64,000 nucleotides of DNA, taken from Trichomonas vaginalis G3. Its lineage: Eukaryota; Parabasalia; Trichomonadida; Trichomonadidae. Below the pieces are notes generated by a model that saw only the letters and a list, made by a program, of their open reading frames with translations, was not told where the DNA came from and did no database searches. Location: contig NC_067205.1 of NCBI RefSeq assembly GCF_026262505.1, positions 248,001-312,000 of the forward strand. The letters run 5' to 3'. The translations under genes were made by a program, and so were the position numbers. This document shows, piece after piece, positions 48,857 to 60,300 of this stretch (positions within the stretch are counted from its first letter, which is position 1; each line of letters opens with the position of its first letter).

Positions 48857-48933
48857 ATATTTCGAACGAAGCTCTCATCGGTCTTTTTTTTAATACTAAA
48901 CGTTTTTTTTCACTGTCACTTTTAGCTAAAATT

Positions 48934-49579
48934 TGGGTTTGCCTGTGTTTTGATGCCAAGATAAATAATGTTATTGACATGAATCGCTATTAGCTAGTCG
49001 CGAATTGGGTGTTTTTGATTGAGTTCACGCCAATTAAATCGTAAATATTGTAATTAAATCGCTATTTATTGTGTTGAAACCAAAAGGAGATATCATGGTT
49101 AGTTAGATTCGAGAATGGAGAAATAATGAGGTTAATTTTATATCGGAAGTAGTTATCCACGTTGTAGTTTTTATATTTGGTTCTGATACCAATGAGACCA
49201 TATATCTCTATTTTCATTGTCTTCTAAGAGGATAATAGACTGTATAAATAAAATTTCCCTAAATTGGATTGAAGATGATCGATAATTCAGTCTTTGGCAA
49301 ATTTCATAAAACATTCAAATCATTTTTAATTTTTGAACGAACAATGGAATAGGACTAAGCAAATAATAGGAATTTAGAGTTTTGAAAGAATTGTATTGAA
49401 TGAAATGATTATTTCATCTATTTCAATGTTCACTTTTCAATGAATAGTATGATTTTGAATAGTCATATGTCTCATATTTTTTTTGACTTTCCTTTTGAAC
49501 CTAAGCAATCTCATGGATGAAAATAAATATCATTTTATTCAATTGAAAATAGTGAATTGAAAAACGTCCATTAAATAAA
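48934..49579. other. Intergenic, no gene seen
   Basis: AT-rich spacer upstream of the Ras-like gene; only a partial initiator (CCATTA, 12 to 7 bases before the ATG) is visible. Confidence 0.4.
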
Positions 49580-50191
49580 ATGTCGTATGATGAATCATAT
49601 AAACTCTATATTATGGGTTCGGGTGGTGTAGGCAAGTCTGCTCTAACTATTCGCCTTGTTCAAGACAGATTTTCAACTGTTTATGATCCAACAATCGAAG
49701 ATTCATATGTAAAGCTATTAAATGTCGATGGAAAGCCATTAAAACTAGATATTCTTGATACTGCAGGACAGGACGATTTTAAGGCTATCAGAGAGACTTA
49801 CATGCGTTCAGGTAATGGGTTCCTTGTTGTTTTCTCATTAATTGACAGTCATTCCTTTGATATGGTAAATGGATATATCAAAGACATCAGATTAACAAAT
49901 GGAAGAGAAGACATTCCAATTGTTTGCTGTGGAAACAAGTGTGATCTCGGTGATCAAAGACAGATCTCTCCAGAAGAAGTTGAAGAGTACTTCCGTAGTG
50001 TCAAATGCTGCTATTTCGAAACTTCTGCAGCGAGAAATATAAATGTTCAAGAAGCTTTCTTAACCGTGGCAAGAATGATGAGAGAAGCTAATCCGAATTA
50101 TTACTCACCTTCTGATATCCCTGGTAAGAAAGATTCTCGATCAAATGTTGATCAATCCGAAGAACCTGATTGTGCATGTAATATTCTTTGA
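49580..50191 (+). CDS. Ras-family small GTPase
   Basis: 203 residues with all five G boxes: G-S-G-G-V-G-K-S (13-20), effector loop Y-D-P-T-I-E-D-S-Y (35-43), D-T-A-G-Q (60-64) with the catalytic Gln kept, G-N-K-C-D, and E-T-S-A. The effector loop is almost that of Ras/Rap, so Ras subfamily rather than Rab or Rho. The C-terminus C-N-I-L is a CAAX prenylation signal (Leu favours geranylgeranyl), with a second Cys two residues before that could be palmitoylated. Acts as a membrane-bound GTP switch; partners unknown. Confidence 0.9.
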   Translation: MSYDESYKLYIMGSGGVGKSALTIRLVQDRFSTVYDPTIEDSYVKLLNVDGKPLKLDILDTAGQDDFKAIRETYMRSGNGFLVVFSLIDSHSFDMVNGYIKDIRLTNGREDIPIVCCGNKCDLGDQRQISPEEVEEYFRSVKCCYFETSAARNINVQEAFLTVARMMREANPNYYSPSDIPGKKDSRSNVDQSEEPDCACNIL

Positions 50192-50649
50192 AAAAGTATA
50201 CTTGTTTTTTATTAAATCACTATATTTCCATAAAGTACTTCTTATACTAGATGAATTACAGTTGAGATAATATTCGATTCCAGTTATCATTAGTTAATGA
50301 AAATTAATTAAATCTGAATTCAAGCTTAAACTTATATCAACAAATTTTCTTTAACCTAAATATCCATTTGCTACATGAATTTATAAATAGTAATCGGAAA
50401 TTGATTGGTGTAAATGAAAGCAAAATGTACAAATCATTTTTATTCATGGCAAATTAATTCATATGCCTTAATAAAGCTTATCTATTGTTCAACCTTCATA
50501 AATACATGAAATGCATTTGAAAATCATTAGTAAATAATAGATGTGCAATATTTTATTTGAATTCAATCTAACGAGGAACAGCAAATAATAATATGGTATA
50601 AAATAAAGAATATATTTTTGATGTACGTTTAGAATTTTTGATTGAAATT
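50192..50649. other. Intergenic between Ras and kinase genes
   Basis: AT-rich spacer; no ORF or RNA gene supported. Confidence 0.45.
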
Positions 50650-50655
50650 TCATTA
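50650..50655 (+). promoter_or_regulatory. Initiator of the Aurora-type kinase gene
   Basis: TCATTA one base before the ATG at 50657. This decides the start over an in-frame upstream non-ATG codon at 50642. Confidence 0.5.
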
Positions 50656-50656
50656 C

Positions 50657-51535
50657 ATGTCGAAAGTTATAGTGCAAAGGTCTGAAAACGTAAATGATAA
50701 TGCTCCTATTCATGTTCAAGTTAATGATACCCAAATGAGGTGGACAATTCAAGATTTTGAAATCGGACGACCGCTTGGAACAGGCAAATTTGGACGTGTT
50801 TATCTTGCAAGAGAAAAAAGAACGAAATTTATAGTTGCTCTTAAAGTCCTTGATAAAGCGGAAATTAAAAAGTCAGAAGTTGAACATCAAATCAAAAGAG
50901 AAATTGAAATTCAGGCACATTTAAAGCATCCAAATGTTCTTCGCTTGTATGGATATTTTTATGACAAAACACGAGTTTATCTAATTCTTGAATATGCTTC
51001 TGGCGGAGAATTGTTCAGAAGTTTACGTGAAAAGCATCATTTTGATAATACAACAGCTGCAAAATACATTTATCAGATGTGCAATGCAATTATTTACCTT
51101 CATTCAAAGCATGTAATTCATCGAGATATTAAACCTGAAAACATTTTAATTGGATCCAATGGTGATCTTAAAATTGCTGACTTTGGTTGGTCAGTTCATG
51201 CTCCATTCTCAAGAAGAACCACTCTCTGTGGAACTCTTGATTATTTACCTCCTGAAATGATTTCTGGTGAAGAGCATGATGCTAGTGTAGACATTTGGAG
51301 TCTAGGTGTATTATTATATGAATTTCTAGTAGGAGCACCTCCTTTTGAATGTGCAGATCAAGAAACTACATGTGAGAGAATAAAGGAAGCAAAATTTGAT
51401 TTTCCAGACAGCATTGATGAAGATGCACGTGATTTAATCAGCTCCTTCCTGCAAAGAGATCCTTCGAAGAGAATTACTCTTGAATCAGCAATAGAGCATC
51501 CATGGATCAAGAAAAATATGCAAGAGAGTGTGTGA
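50657..51535 (+). CDS. Aurora-type Ser/Thr kinase
   Basis: 292 residues from the ATG at 50657. The kinase domain fills almost the whole chain: L-G-T-G-K-F-G-R-V (40-48), Lys63 in [14 protein letters not shown], and the activation segment [22 protein letters not shown], which is diagnostic of Aurora kinases (W-S-V-H-A-P and R-R-T-T-L-C-G). A short N-terminal extension of about 33 residues precedes it. Aurora kinases control spindle and chromosome segregation and cytokinesis. The R-R-T-T loop indicates normal activation by autophosphorylation. Confidence 0.9.
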   Translation: MSKVIVQRSENVNDNAPIHVQVNDTQMRWTIQDFEIGRPLGTGKFGRVYLAREKRTKFIVALKVLDKAEIKKSEVEHQIKREIEIQAHLKHPNVLRLYGYFYDKTRVYLILEYASGGELFRSLREKHHFDNTTAAKYIYQMCNAIIYLHSKHVIHRDIKPENILIGSNGDLKIADFGWSVHAPFSRRTTLCGTLDYLPPEMISGEEHDASVDIWSLGVLLYEFLVGAPPFECADQETTCERIKEAKFDFPDSIDEDARDLISSFLQRDPSKRITLESAIEHPWIKKNMQESV

Positions 51536-51696
51536 AGCGCTTTCTATGTAATGATATAATTGTGATTTAATCCTATTTATGTATGAAATACTAAATTTTA
51601 TGTTAAATTGAAATTATATTTTTTTCAAAATTGGGAATTTTTGTTAAAAAGATTAAATATGTTTTAAACAGTATAAAATTACTAATATTAAAGAGT

Positions 51697-52206
51697 TTAA
51701 TCTATTTCAACGTCTGTATTTGTTGTTGCTGGGGCTTCGCTAGCGGCTGGAGCAGCAGCTTCTGCAGCTGGTGCCTCGGATGGAGCAGCCTCCTGCATAT
51801 CATCGTCATCATCACTATCATCATCTTCGAAATTCATTCCGCCGAAGTCCATATCATTCTTTTCGTCTTCATCATCATCCTCATCAACCCACTTGTCCCA
51901 ATCAACTGTAACGTATGAGAGTTTCTTTGTTGTCTTAGCAAGGCGTGGCCACCAAACTGATGCGTCCTTCTTCTTAAGAACTACTTCGATGCCGCGTGCG
52001 CGAGCAAGGTACTTGCACTCTTCAGCAATGATTTCTTCGTAGAGTTCAAGATTTACATTGAATTTGTGTTCTTTATTATCAGATTCGCCAGTGAAAGCGA
52101 GTGTTGTGTTTGTGAACTTGATGACTGGATCAACACAATCGTGAACACGGACTGTAACAAGAACTCTGCCGTCCTTACGCTGTGCCCAAACAATAGATGG
52201 CTGCAT
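51697..52206 (-). CDS. p23/Sba1-type Hsp90 co-chaperone
   Basis: 169 residues from the ATG at 52206; the longer frame starts only at TTG, and TTTCAC directly precedes this ATG. A CS domain covers about 1-108 with W-A-Q-R near the start, beta-strand pattern F-N-V-N-L-E-L-Y, and the p23 hallmark W-W-P-R-L followed by the D-W-D-K-W block. The tail is very acidic (long Asp/Glu run, D-F-G-G-M), then Ala/Pro/Glu-rich to the end. p23 stabilises the closed Hsp90-client complex in the cytosol. Length matches the family. Confidence 0.85.
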   Translation of the reverse strand: MQPSIVWAQRKDGRVLVTVRVHDCVDPVIKFTNTTLAFTGESDNKEHKFNVNLELYEEIIAEECKYLARARGIEVVLKKKDASVWWPRLAKTTKKLSYVTVDWDKWVDEDDDEDEKNDMDFGGMNFEDDDSDDDDDMQEAAPSEAPAAEAAAPAASEAPATTNTDVEID

Positions 52207-52210
52207 GTGA
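52206..52210 (-). promoter_or_regulatory. Initiator at the p23 start
   Basis: TTTCACATG on the minus strand; TCACA fits TCA-Py-A/T and overlaps the first base of the start codon. Confidence 0.4.
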
Positions 52211-52954
52211 AATGGCAAATTCGATGATAAGTGGCCGATCAATTAAAAAAAATTTAGCCTAGCCAAATATGAATTGAAAATAGACTATTCTCAGTAAATA
52301 TGTTGTTGCTAAATTTAATTGAAATCGACAAAATTTTTAAATGCATTTTAAAAATTTTGACGTTTAATTTACAGAATTCTTTGAAATTTTAAGAATTGAA
52401 CGTAATGATTTTTAAATCTTCTCATCTACCAAATTTATTTAAGTTCTCCAGCAAATTATGATAAGTCACTTCAATACACGGAATTCTTAATATAAACAAT
52501 CAATTATTTTTCAAATACAATTTCGGTTTGAAATTTAATCTTTGATAAAATATGATTTTTTTGCATGGTGGATTGCTGACATGAATAAACAATGATAATG
52601 CAAGTAGTGATTAGTATTTACACACGTCAATGCTAAAATGGCAAAATTATTATTAAATGACAATGATTAAGGCATTCTGAGTCTCATGCAAGAGATTCTT
52701 AGGCACCATTTACTAATTTTTTATCTTCAAGTGATGAACTATCAACTTCATCATTATTAAAATGACTATCCATCCATGAATGTCGATATATAACGTAAAA
52801 GTTTAAAATTAGGCATATTCTCGTCAGACTAGATTCAAGCTATTGATTTTTTGCCTATAGAATTGTTGTAAGTTTATACATTCAAACTGCAGATCTCTAA
52901 ACTTTATTCAATTCATTCTGACAAAAAGCATCATGACATGCTTGTTTATAGTTG
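52211..52954. other. Intergenic, no gene seen
   Basis: AT-rich spacer between p23 and the pseudogene. Confidence 0.45.
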
Positions 52955-54165
52955 AACAATAGAATTATTTAATATAAAATAATCGAATTATTTACGAGAT
53001 ATGTTTATGAAACATTCAAGAGAAAAATTAAATGAAAGAAGAAATTCAAAAAAAAAAGTTTTTTCTTATTTTTACTTAGACATAAAATAAGTTCAAATGA
53101 AATTGGACTTGCTTCACAACTTCCTAATGCATGCAATGAAAGTGTAAGATCAAAAGAACAAACTTTCATTTCATTTGTATAAACTGAACCACTATAACCA
53201 GTACTTGCAGTCAAAACATCTCCAGTACAGTTTATAACTGTTATAATACCACGAAAAGATGCACCAAAAGTATTACTTGCTTTGTTTTTTAAGAAAATAC
53301 ATTCTGAAACAGTAACATTTGATGACCGATGAGAATAAATAAGACCATAATATGTATTACCAGTTTTACATGAGTTGTTTCTGAATAAAGATCTTTTCAC
53401 AAATGAATCAGGTGTATTTTCATGATGCATGCAAACATAACTTGTTTCATGATTATCATTAGAAATGAAACAACAATAGTTAATATTAACTGGACTATTT
53501 TCAAAATAATAACCAGCCCAGCTTCTACATCTTGTTTTAGTGTTGTTTGTAGAAATTAGACTTTGTAATCCATTGTAATGATATATACTGGCAGATCCAG
53601 TGTTATCATGACCGCATTGATAGAGAGAACTTAAATTTACAAGATTTTTGTTTGTATTTGTTTGAACATTTGTGTATGAATGTTTGCCATTGTCTTTTGT
53701 GTAGCATTTAAATGAACAGAATCGGTCTTGAACAATCGAACTGTTACAGTAGAAGTAGATGCAGCCACCAGCTCCTGATGACTGATTAATATTACTGTAT
53801 GTGCAGATAGAATGAAGTAGTTTGATAGAATTCTTGTAGCAATTAATAACATTGTCAGAAAAATCTTTGAATTCGGAAGAAAATAAGAAAAAGTCTGAAG
53901 AAATAGTTGGTTTCGTGTTATTTGTGATATCAGTATGGTCTTGTGTTGGCTGACCAAAGTATTCTTCCCATATGTCACTCGGAACTCCAGCCTCATTGAA
54001 AGCTAGAGTTGAGCAAAGATTTTGGAGAAAAAAAAATGGAGGAACTTCCCTTTTTTGTACATCTTTCTATTGTTGAAATATCCTCCGAGAATGGTTTTCA
54101 TAACTCTCACATACATACGTATATCTGAGGAAAAGATAGTCAAGCAAAAATTATGTTATTATTCC
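52955..54165 (-). pseudogene. Decayed copy of the beta-helix surface protein gene
   Basis: Closely similar along its whole length to 30345-31556, including about 30 bases of 3' flank. The copy lacks the start region (similarity stops near 54165), has in-frame stop codons in the signal-sequence part, and shifts frame near the A-rich 3' end, giving a different C-terminus. Most of the ectodomain frame is still open, so inactivation is recent. Differences concentrate at polar residues of the putative beta-helix turns. The duplication shows the family is mobile within the region. Confidence 0.75.
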
Positions 54166-55086
54166 AAGGAAATAAAAAATAATTGATTAAGAATGCCAAT
54201 TATCAAACTTCAAATCCACAAAATACATGCGTATTTCAAACATTGTCACACATACTTATTTCCGGGTAACGTTAAAGTAATTTGATTTTTATGATTTACC
54301 CTACGTTCCCAACTTCTGGAAAACGGTTTTTCACCCTTATGATCAGTTTCAGACACTTTGGGAGTCTCCCAAACTTTGATATTTTGCATTATGATAGAGA
54401 AACGTGTCTAGTTTAACGCACAGTTGTTTTAAAGGCAAATGATGATATCACATGAAATTATCAAATTATCAAATTTTGAAGTACCAGTCCAAAGGGTTAA
54501 TTAGATCCTACACAGATGTGCGATAGTGAAACATATGTGTTCTTGATTTGAGAAGTCCTACTGATAGAGGTATGAATCCCACAGCTTTGTGTGAGTGTGT
54601 CTGACACTTGTATAGAGTGGAATATGCGCCGACATATATTATATAATAACATGTAGTTGATAATTATGAAAAAATAGAATTCGATGCGAATGATATTGAA
54701 AGTTGTTTTGTAATTTGATATTTTTCTTATATGTGTTAATTAGTAAATGGCTTGTTTGTTGTGATAGTACTGTGAAAAATGAAAGGTATTTTAAATTAAA
54801 AAATTGAGATTTTGAGATATCTCTAGAATTAAGAATTTATTATGTATTTGACTTTTATATAACTATGTGTAAAGGATCTCGATGTCGATATGCTTTAAAT
54901 AAAATTAAATAAAATGAGATAAAAAATTAAAATGGACAAGAAGATATATGGAAATGTAATTTGTATTGTGTTGGTTGTTGGCAAAATGATTTTAATACAG
55001 ATTTAAGGATTTGGAATGGATTTGAAATTAAATGATTTTAATTCAAGGAGTAATAAGATTTTGAACTGGTTTTTATTTTGTGAATG
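54166..55086. other. Intergenic, no gene seen
   Basis: A moderately GC-richer patch at about 54250-54650 may be old repeat DNA; no frame or inverted end could be defined. Confidence 0.4.
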
Positions 55087-55348
55087 TAAACCCCTTCCAT
55101 AGGATATGTATTAGAAAGATCAATGTCAAACTTTTTGAAAGAATTGTTTTTTTGTTGAGCGATTTTCTCATATTTAATAATATATTTAAGTTGGCGTATC
55201 TTACGCCCTTCCAAAAATATGTATTAGAAAGATAAATTTTAAACTTTTTGAAAGAATTGTTTTTTTGTTGAGCGATTTTCTCATATTTAATAATATATTT
55301 AAGTTGGCGTATCTTACGCACTTCCAAAAATATGTATTAGAAAGATGA
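55087..55348 (+). repeat. 113-bp tandem repeat, about 2.3 copies
   Basis: The unit containing TTTTTTTGTTGAGCGATTTT and GTTGGCGTATCTTACGC repeats with period 113. The last partial copy stops at a block that continues into a GC-rich islet. ORFs over it are repeat artefacts. Confidence 0.65.
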
Positions 55349-55375
55349 CTTATAATTTCATAAATTATTTTATCC

Positions 55376-55530
55376 CGACGGTTTGAGCGGTTATCAGAAT
55401 GGTTGCTTACACAATGCGTCAGCAAAATGTCGGTTGGGGTGCCCCTCTTGGCCTCCTGAGTACTCACCAAGATACCCCCAGCTCCCGCAAAACACCTCCC
55501 TTAGGTGCGCATTACCTGACGGCATTATTT
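55376..55530 (-). other. GC-rich islet with a 43-codon ORF
   Basis: About 150 bases at over 50% GC inside AT-rich DNA. On the minus strand an ATG at 55525 opens 43 codons (to 55394) rich in Gly, Arg, His and Cys, including F-C-G-S-W-G-Y-L-G-E-Y-S-G-G. GGGGTGCCCC, CTTGG...CCAAG and CACCT...AGGTG give several possible stems. It could be a coding fragment of a GC-rich transposon or a structured RNA; neither can be settled here. Confidence 0.35.
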
Positions 55531-55560
55531 TGCAATTATTTCAAATTATTTCAAATTTCA

Positions 55561-55845
55561 TATCAATCATAATTATATGAAATTCTCTTTCGTTTAATAT
55601 CAATCATAATTATATTACATTATCTTTCATTTAATATCAATCATTATTATATTGGATTCTCTTTCGTTTAATATCAATCATAATTATATGAAATTCTCTT
55701 CCATTTAATATCAACCATAATTATATAAAATTTAACCTCATTTAACATCAATCATAATTATAAAGAATTCCCTTTTGTTTAATATCAATCATTATTATAT
55801 GAAAATCTCTTTCATTTAATGTCAATCAATATTTTATGAAATATA
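55561..55845 (+). repeat. Minisatellite, about 40-bp unit, roughly seven copies
   Basis: Variants of TTTAATATCAATCATAATTA followed by TATGAAATTCTCTTTC are repeated in tandem with scattered substitutions. Confidence 0.65.
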
Positions 55846-55858
55846 TTTTTGAAATAAT

Positions 55859-55939
55859 GTTAGTCCACTTATGATTGCTATCAAGATGGAATATGATGAT
55901 ATTGCTAAATTCTTAATTGAGCATGGTGCAGAAAAATAG
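55859..55939 (+). pseudogene. Ankyrin-repeat protein, last repeat only
   Basis: Twenty-six codons plus stop: S-P-L-M-I-A-I-K, then D-D-I-A-K-F-L-I-E-H-G-A, the classic ankyrin helix-turn-helix. No start or upstream repeats are present; a minisatellite lies directly before it. Ankyrin genes are a very large family in trichomonads, so this is the 3' stub of a disrupted member. Confidence 0.6.
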
Positions 55940-56366
55940 TTTATTTCTAACAATATGATATAAAATATTATTTTGTCAAGAATATCTTCACTCCATTTTT
56001 ATATATTATATAATCTATATAGAGCTTTACATCAGAAAAAATTTGAGGTATATTCGTATAGATTTTGAGAGAATTGATTGCAACATATATAGAGCTTTAC
56101 CTCGCGAATTGAAATCTTTGTATAGAACAGTTCGCAACAAAGTTTTAATCAGTTCCCAGGAGCTTAAATAACCAGAATGATGCGATATTCTATCTATTAG
56201 TTAAATGATAATTTTTAAAAGTGAGTCACACAAGAAATTGTGCATTACATGGGGTGCAAAAAAAGCTAGCGAAACGATTATTTAAAATTGAATCTGCACA
56301 TATTTTACGTGCTTGAAAAAAAGAAAAAATACATACATCTTTTGACTACTTTACACGGATATATTT
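55940..56366. other. Intergenic with repeated TATATAGAGCTTTAC words
   Basis: TATATAGAGCTTTAC occurs at about 56016 and 56086; otherwise no feature. Confidence 0.35.
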
Positions 56367-56370
56367 TTAA

Positions 56371-57148
56371 GGGTGCCGGAAAGTGAGGTGACGCAATTTC
56401 GAGTATTGCTTATAACTTCATTTGTAGTAAAGAGATTAATGATATTGAAACATATATTAGTAGGGTATATACTAAGGTTTTTATTTCCATGATGTTGATG
56501 GCTTGGATACTTCCAGTCCTCAGAAAACTGCTTCTCAATTTTCGAACTTGCGGACCTATCTAGTCCCTGGTTTTTCCATTTCATGGGCTGATACTGCAGA
56601 AATGATATCTAGGTACAAAATACTAGATATTTTACAGAAAACATTTGGCACTTGTTAAAAAGTCTCGAGATGCGATTAGTGGGAAACTTCAAAACTAAGA
56701 CCGGTTACACTACCATCTCACTGGATTCTACTAATTACTATTAGAGAACAAACCTGATGATAGCTGTTTCCAGCCGAAATAGCCACATTCAAAGTTTAAT
56801 TAGATTTGCATCTAGTCCTCCAATAATGTGTTTAAGCCAGTGAGATACATTAAACACAAAATTTCAATAGTTGTACTAAAAGTTTTACAGAACAAATTTT
56901 ATTTTCAATTCTCAGATATTGAGATAAATGCACTTTTTCCCTTCCATATTTTAATAATTTTGTATGATTTTTGTATGTTTTCGATAACCTTATAATCATA
57001 AACATCGATTTTACTTAGTTTAAATATGATACTATGATACATCATCACATAAGGTTTATACTCATATAAATAAATCAAAATAAAAATGATTTTCTGGGTT
57101 TGAAACGTGATGTTTTTAAAATAGCTTTCACTTCACTTTCCGGCACCC
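56371..57148. mobile_element. 778-bp TTAA-flanked transposon
   Basis: TTAA on both sides (56367-56370 and 57149-57152). Terminal inverted repeats GGGTGCCGGAAAGTGAGGTG and, read inward from the right, GGGTGCCGGAAAGTGAAGTG: 20 bp with one mismatch. No transposase ORF, so non-autonomous. The first six bases GGGTGC are shared with the 1038-bp elements, suggesting one superfamily (TTAA target; Kolobok-like or piggyBac-like). Confidence 0.75.
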
Positions 57149-57365
57149 TTAAACGCAAAAATATTGCGTGTTTGAATGTAAAATAATCGTTTTTGTGCAT
57201 ATTTTGCACTTGTAGGAAAAACCAAGAATTTAATGGGATTCTCTTATCATTACATTGATATTTCTAAAAGAAAATTTCAACTTTTGCTTATAAAATAGTA
57301 TTGCTCTTAAATAAATTATAATATATATAAAATCTATTATAATATTTTATAACAAAAAAATAGAA

Positions 57366-60300
57366 TTATAAATAAGAATTGATAGCGAAACACATTGAAC
57401 ACATGTTAGTTCCCCGTACAATGCACTTATCACACACCATTCTGTGGCATTGTTCGCAGTACGTGACAACTTTTCCTGAACAAATTGGGCATTTAGAGAA
57501 AAGAGAAGATTTCAATCGTGGAGATCCAATTCCGAAAGCATTCCAAAGATAAACTAATCCTGAAGAATCAACAGACATGAATCCCTTTAGAGATTGATGT
57601 ATAGATATCTGTGTAATAGTCTTTGTATGTGGCGAACTAAGTCTCTTTGTAATAATCTGATTTTTGTCAATCAACAAATTCAACAAAATTATTTCTCCTG
57701 ATTCCAATCCACAAATTGCAGATCTCTTGAAGGATTCGAACGGAAGAGACAAAGGTTGGAATGCAGTAACATGATAATCAATGTCTAATGAACTAATAAA
57801 CTGTCCATTGACATTGATAAATGATATCTTGTCCTGAGTAACAATCCACAATCCGCTCATCAATTCATCAAAATTTGTAAACAAAATCTGTGAATTGAAA
57901 GAAATTTGTCGATGAATTCTCCTCGAGAAAACATTCCACATCACTAATGTATTATCCAATGATGTGGCACAGATCCAGTCAACACCTGATATTGTTGATT
58001 TAGGACTGCCACTTTCCCAACTAAGTTTTGCAACTAAATCAAAAAGTGCCGGGAAATTTGACGAATAAATAATTTTGTAAACACTTGTTTGTCCGAAATC
58101 ATAATCAATAACTAACAAAATTCCATTGTCTGATACGGATATAGAGCTTGCATAAGAGAATATTTCATTAGTCTCTTGTGCAGTTGTTTCCAAACTCTTA
58201 GTATCATAAATCCTCAAAATAGAAGAGCTTTTTTCTAAAGAAACAACAGTGGATCTAACAGAATTCAACATTACACTTAAACTAGAAGCTTTGATTATCT
58301 TTTCGTTATCAAAGAAAAGAGTGTATTGTGATAGATTATCATTAATAGAGATCTGCTGATAGAAATGGTAGATGTCTGGAGATGCTATTGATACAAACTC
58401 TTTGTGGGATTTGACTGTTTGTTTCTCTGGAGAAAAATCAAATAAAATTTTGGCAAAATTCAAAAATGATTTTCTAAATTTCGAACTTTCCAAAGCGATT
58501 TGACATAAATTAATGTAATTCTGTCTTGTTTTTATACCTTGTGGAACTGTATTAGAGCTCTCCAGCAAGGTATAAAGCAAACAAGGAACCATTTGATTAT
58601 TAATGATTTCTTCTTTTTCCAAATTCGAAAACGGTTTTAGATCTGACAATAAATAAGAAACTTGTTTTGAATTCAGAATTTTCAAGTTCTGATTTTCGTA
58701 AATCTGGTTCAAATTAGGAGGAATTATTCCATTATCCTGGAATACTAAAGGAAACACAGGGAAATTCTCAACATCAGCGAAACAACGACTTTCTTTTGCA
58801 TTCAAAACCAAAAGTGCCTGCAAAGTTGAAATTTTTCCTGAATTCCACATTTGTTCGATTTCTATACTCGATCTAAATTTATGCAACATTGGCAAAGGAG
58901 GCATTATCGATATAGAAATAGAGTTAATTCTAGAAAAGTAGCTTCTTAAGCTCTCAATGTCATCATAATTCATTCTAAGAATGAAGTTTCCATGTTGATA
59001 AGTCCAAACAGAAACAGAATCACCTTTCAAAGATTGAACATATAAAATTTGTCTCGTGTAGACTTTCAAAACAACTTTTCTGGCGAAAATTGATGTTTCT
59101 CCCCACAATCCAATGAAAACTTGTTCCACAAAGTCATTAAATTGATTGTTATCAATGATTGGCATCAATTCTATATCGTTATCTTCATCAATCATTGCGT
59201 AAGTCAAAATAAAAACAACTTTTTGGAAACAAAACAAAATACTTTGAATTGATTTGGATAATCTCTCGAGTCCAACATTTTTCGTTGCCAACAATTGCCC
59301 GTATTTATTTACTTTAGATTTAGTAAATAAATCAAACAAATCCAGTCCTAAATCTCTTGAATTTGACTTGATAAATTTCATGTGATCTTTGTGGATTTTT
59401 GTTGGAGTGTTTAAGTTATCTTTGTAAGGAGAAGGAACAATCAAATGTGGTAGATTATAAGGGAATGTTGATAAACTCAACTGATAACTCTGTGGATTAA
59501 ATTTATTCACATCATTTCCTTCATCTTCCAAATCAAAAGTCAAATTCTTCCATTGCAATTTCTCTTCAATTAATTGGACTGTTGATTGAAGGAATCTCAA
59601 GGAATGTGATAATAAATGTGCTAAAACATAATGTTGGCAATTTGTTGTGTACTTGATTCTGTGTGTTTCTATTGTGTAACTTGGAGGAATCATCGTATTT
59701 GTTTGTATTTCTTTTAATTCTTTCAAAATTTTCTGGAATTTTGTTTGGAATTCTGAACTCAGTTCTTTCCATTTGTTCTCTGTTAAACTAGGAATTATTT
59801 CTTCGGAGTTCTTATTGGGCTTCTTTAACAGCAATGCATTTAATAATGTTTCTTCTTCTTTTGTCACTTTTCCAACCGTTAACAATCTTTTTATGAAAAA
59901 TTCAAATTTTTGGGATTGCATATTTGGCATGTTAAAAGTGAATATCCATGCAGGAAGTGATTGGCACGAATTGACAATCAAATAGAACATCTGCGCGTTC
60001 TGGTTAAACAAATTAAAAGCTAATGGATAACTTTCAAAATGAATATTTTGGAATAAATACAAAATAATTGGATGAATATCTTCTGTGTAATTTTCCAAAC
60101 CACTTTCGCCTTGTTTAGAAACAATTACTGTTGCTGCTGTGAATATATCAGCTAATACTAATAAAGCTGATTCAGAAAGGAACTGCAGACCAACTAAACA
60201 ATGTAGATATTTAAATAATTGATGGAAAGGTAATGTTGGAGTGTAACAAATCGGAATTCGACTCAAAACAGAATGAACTAATGTTGGAATGAAAGGATCT

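Larger units (their letters stand above)
48243..48933. mobile_element. 691-bp inverted-repeat element rich in hairpins
   Basis: Perfect 20-bp terminal inverted repeats AATTTTAGCTAAAAGTGACA (48243-48262) and its reverse complement (48914-48933). If the outer AATT is counted as target site, the remaining ends start TTAGCTAAAAGTGAC. Inside are two adjacent palindromes (48263-48296), a 7-bp GC-rich stem-loop (48394-48418), two 120-bp tandem units (from about 48521), and a 62-nt three-way junction (48795-48856). No protein gene. Type uncertain; it is unlike the TTAA elements in this window. Confidence 0.6.

Noticed and set aside
48791-48890. Hammerhead ribozyme on the minus strand near the three-way junction
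   Set aside because: GATGAG and CGAAAT words occur at roughly suitable positions, but the core reads CCGATGA instead of CTGANGA, the cleavage position would be G, and stem I cannot form.
50642-50656. Longer N-terminus for the Aurora-type kinase
   Set aside because: The upstream start is not ATG, and TCATTA lies just before the ATG at 50657, so the extension would be largely untranscribed.
52207-52242. Longer N-terminus for p23
   Set aside because: Starts at TTG; the initiator and family length favour 52206.
55561-55845. CRISPR array
   Set aside because: Units vary throughout, have no unique spacers, and the genome is eukaryotic; this is a minisatellite.
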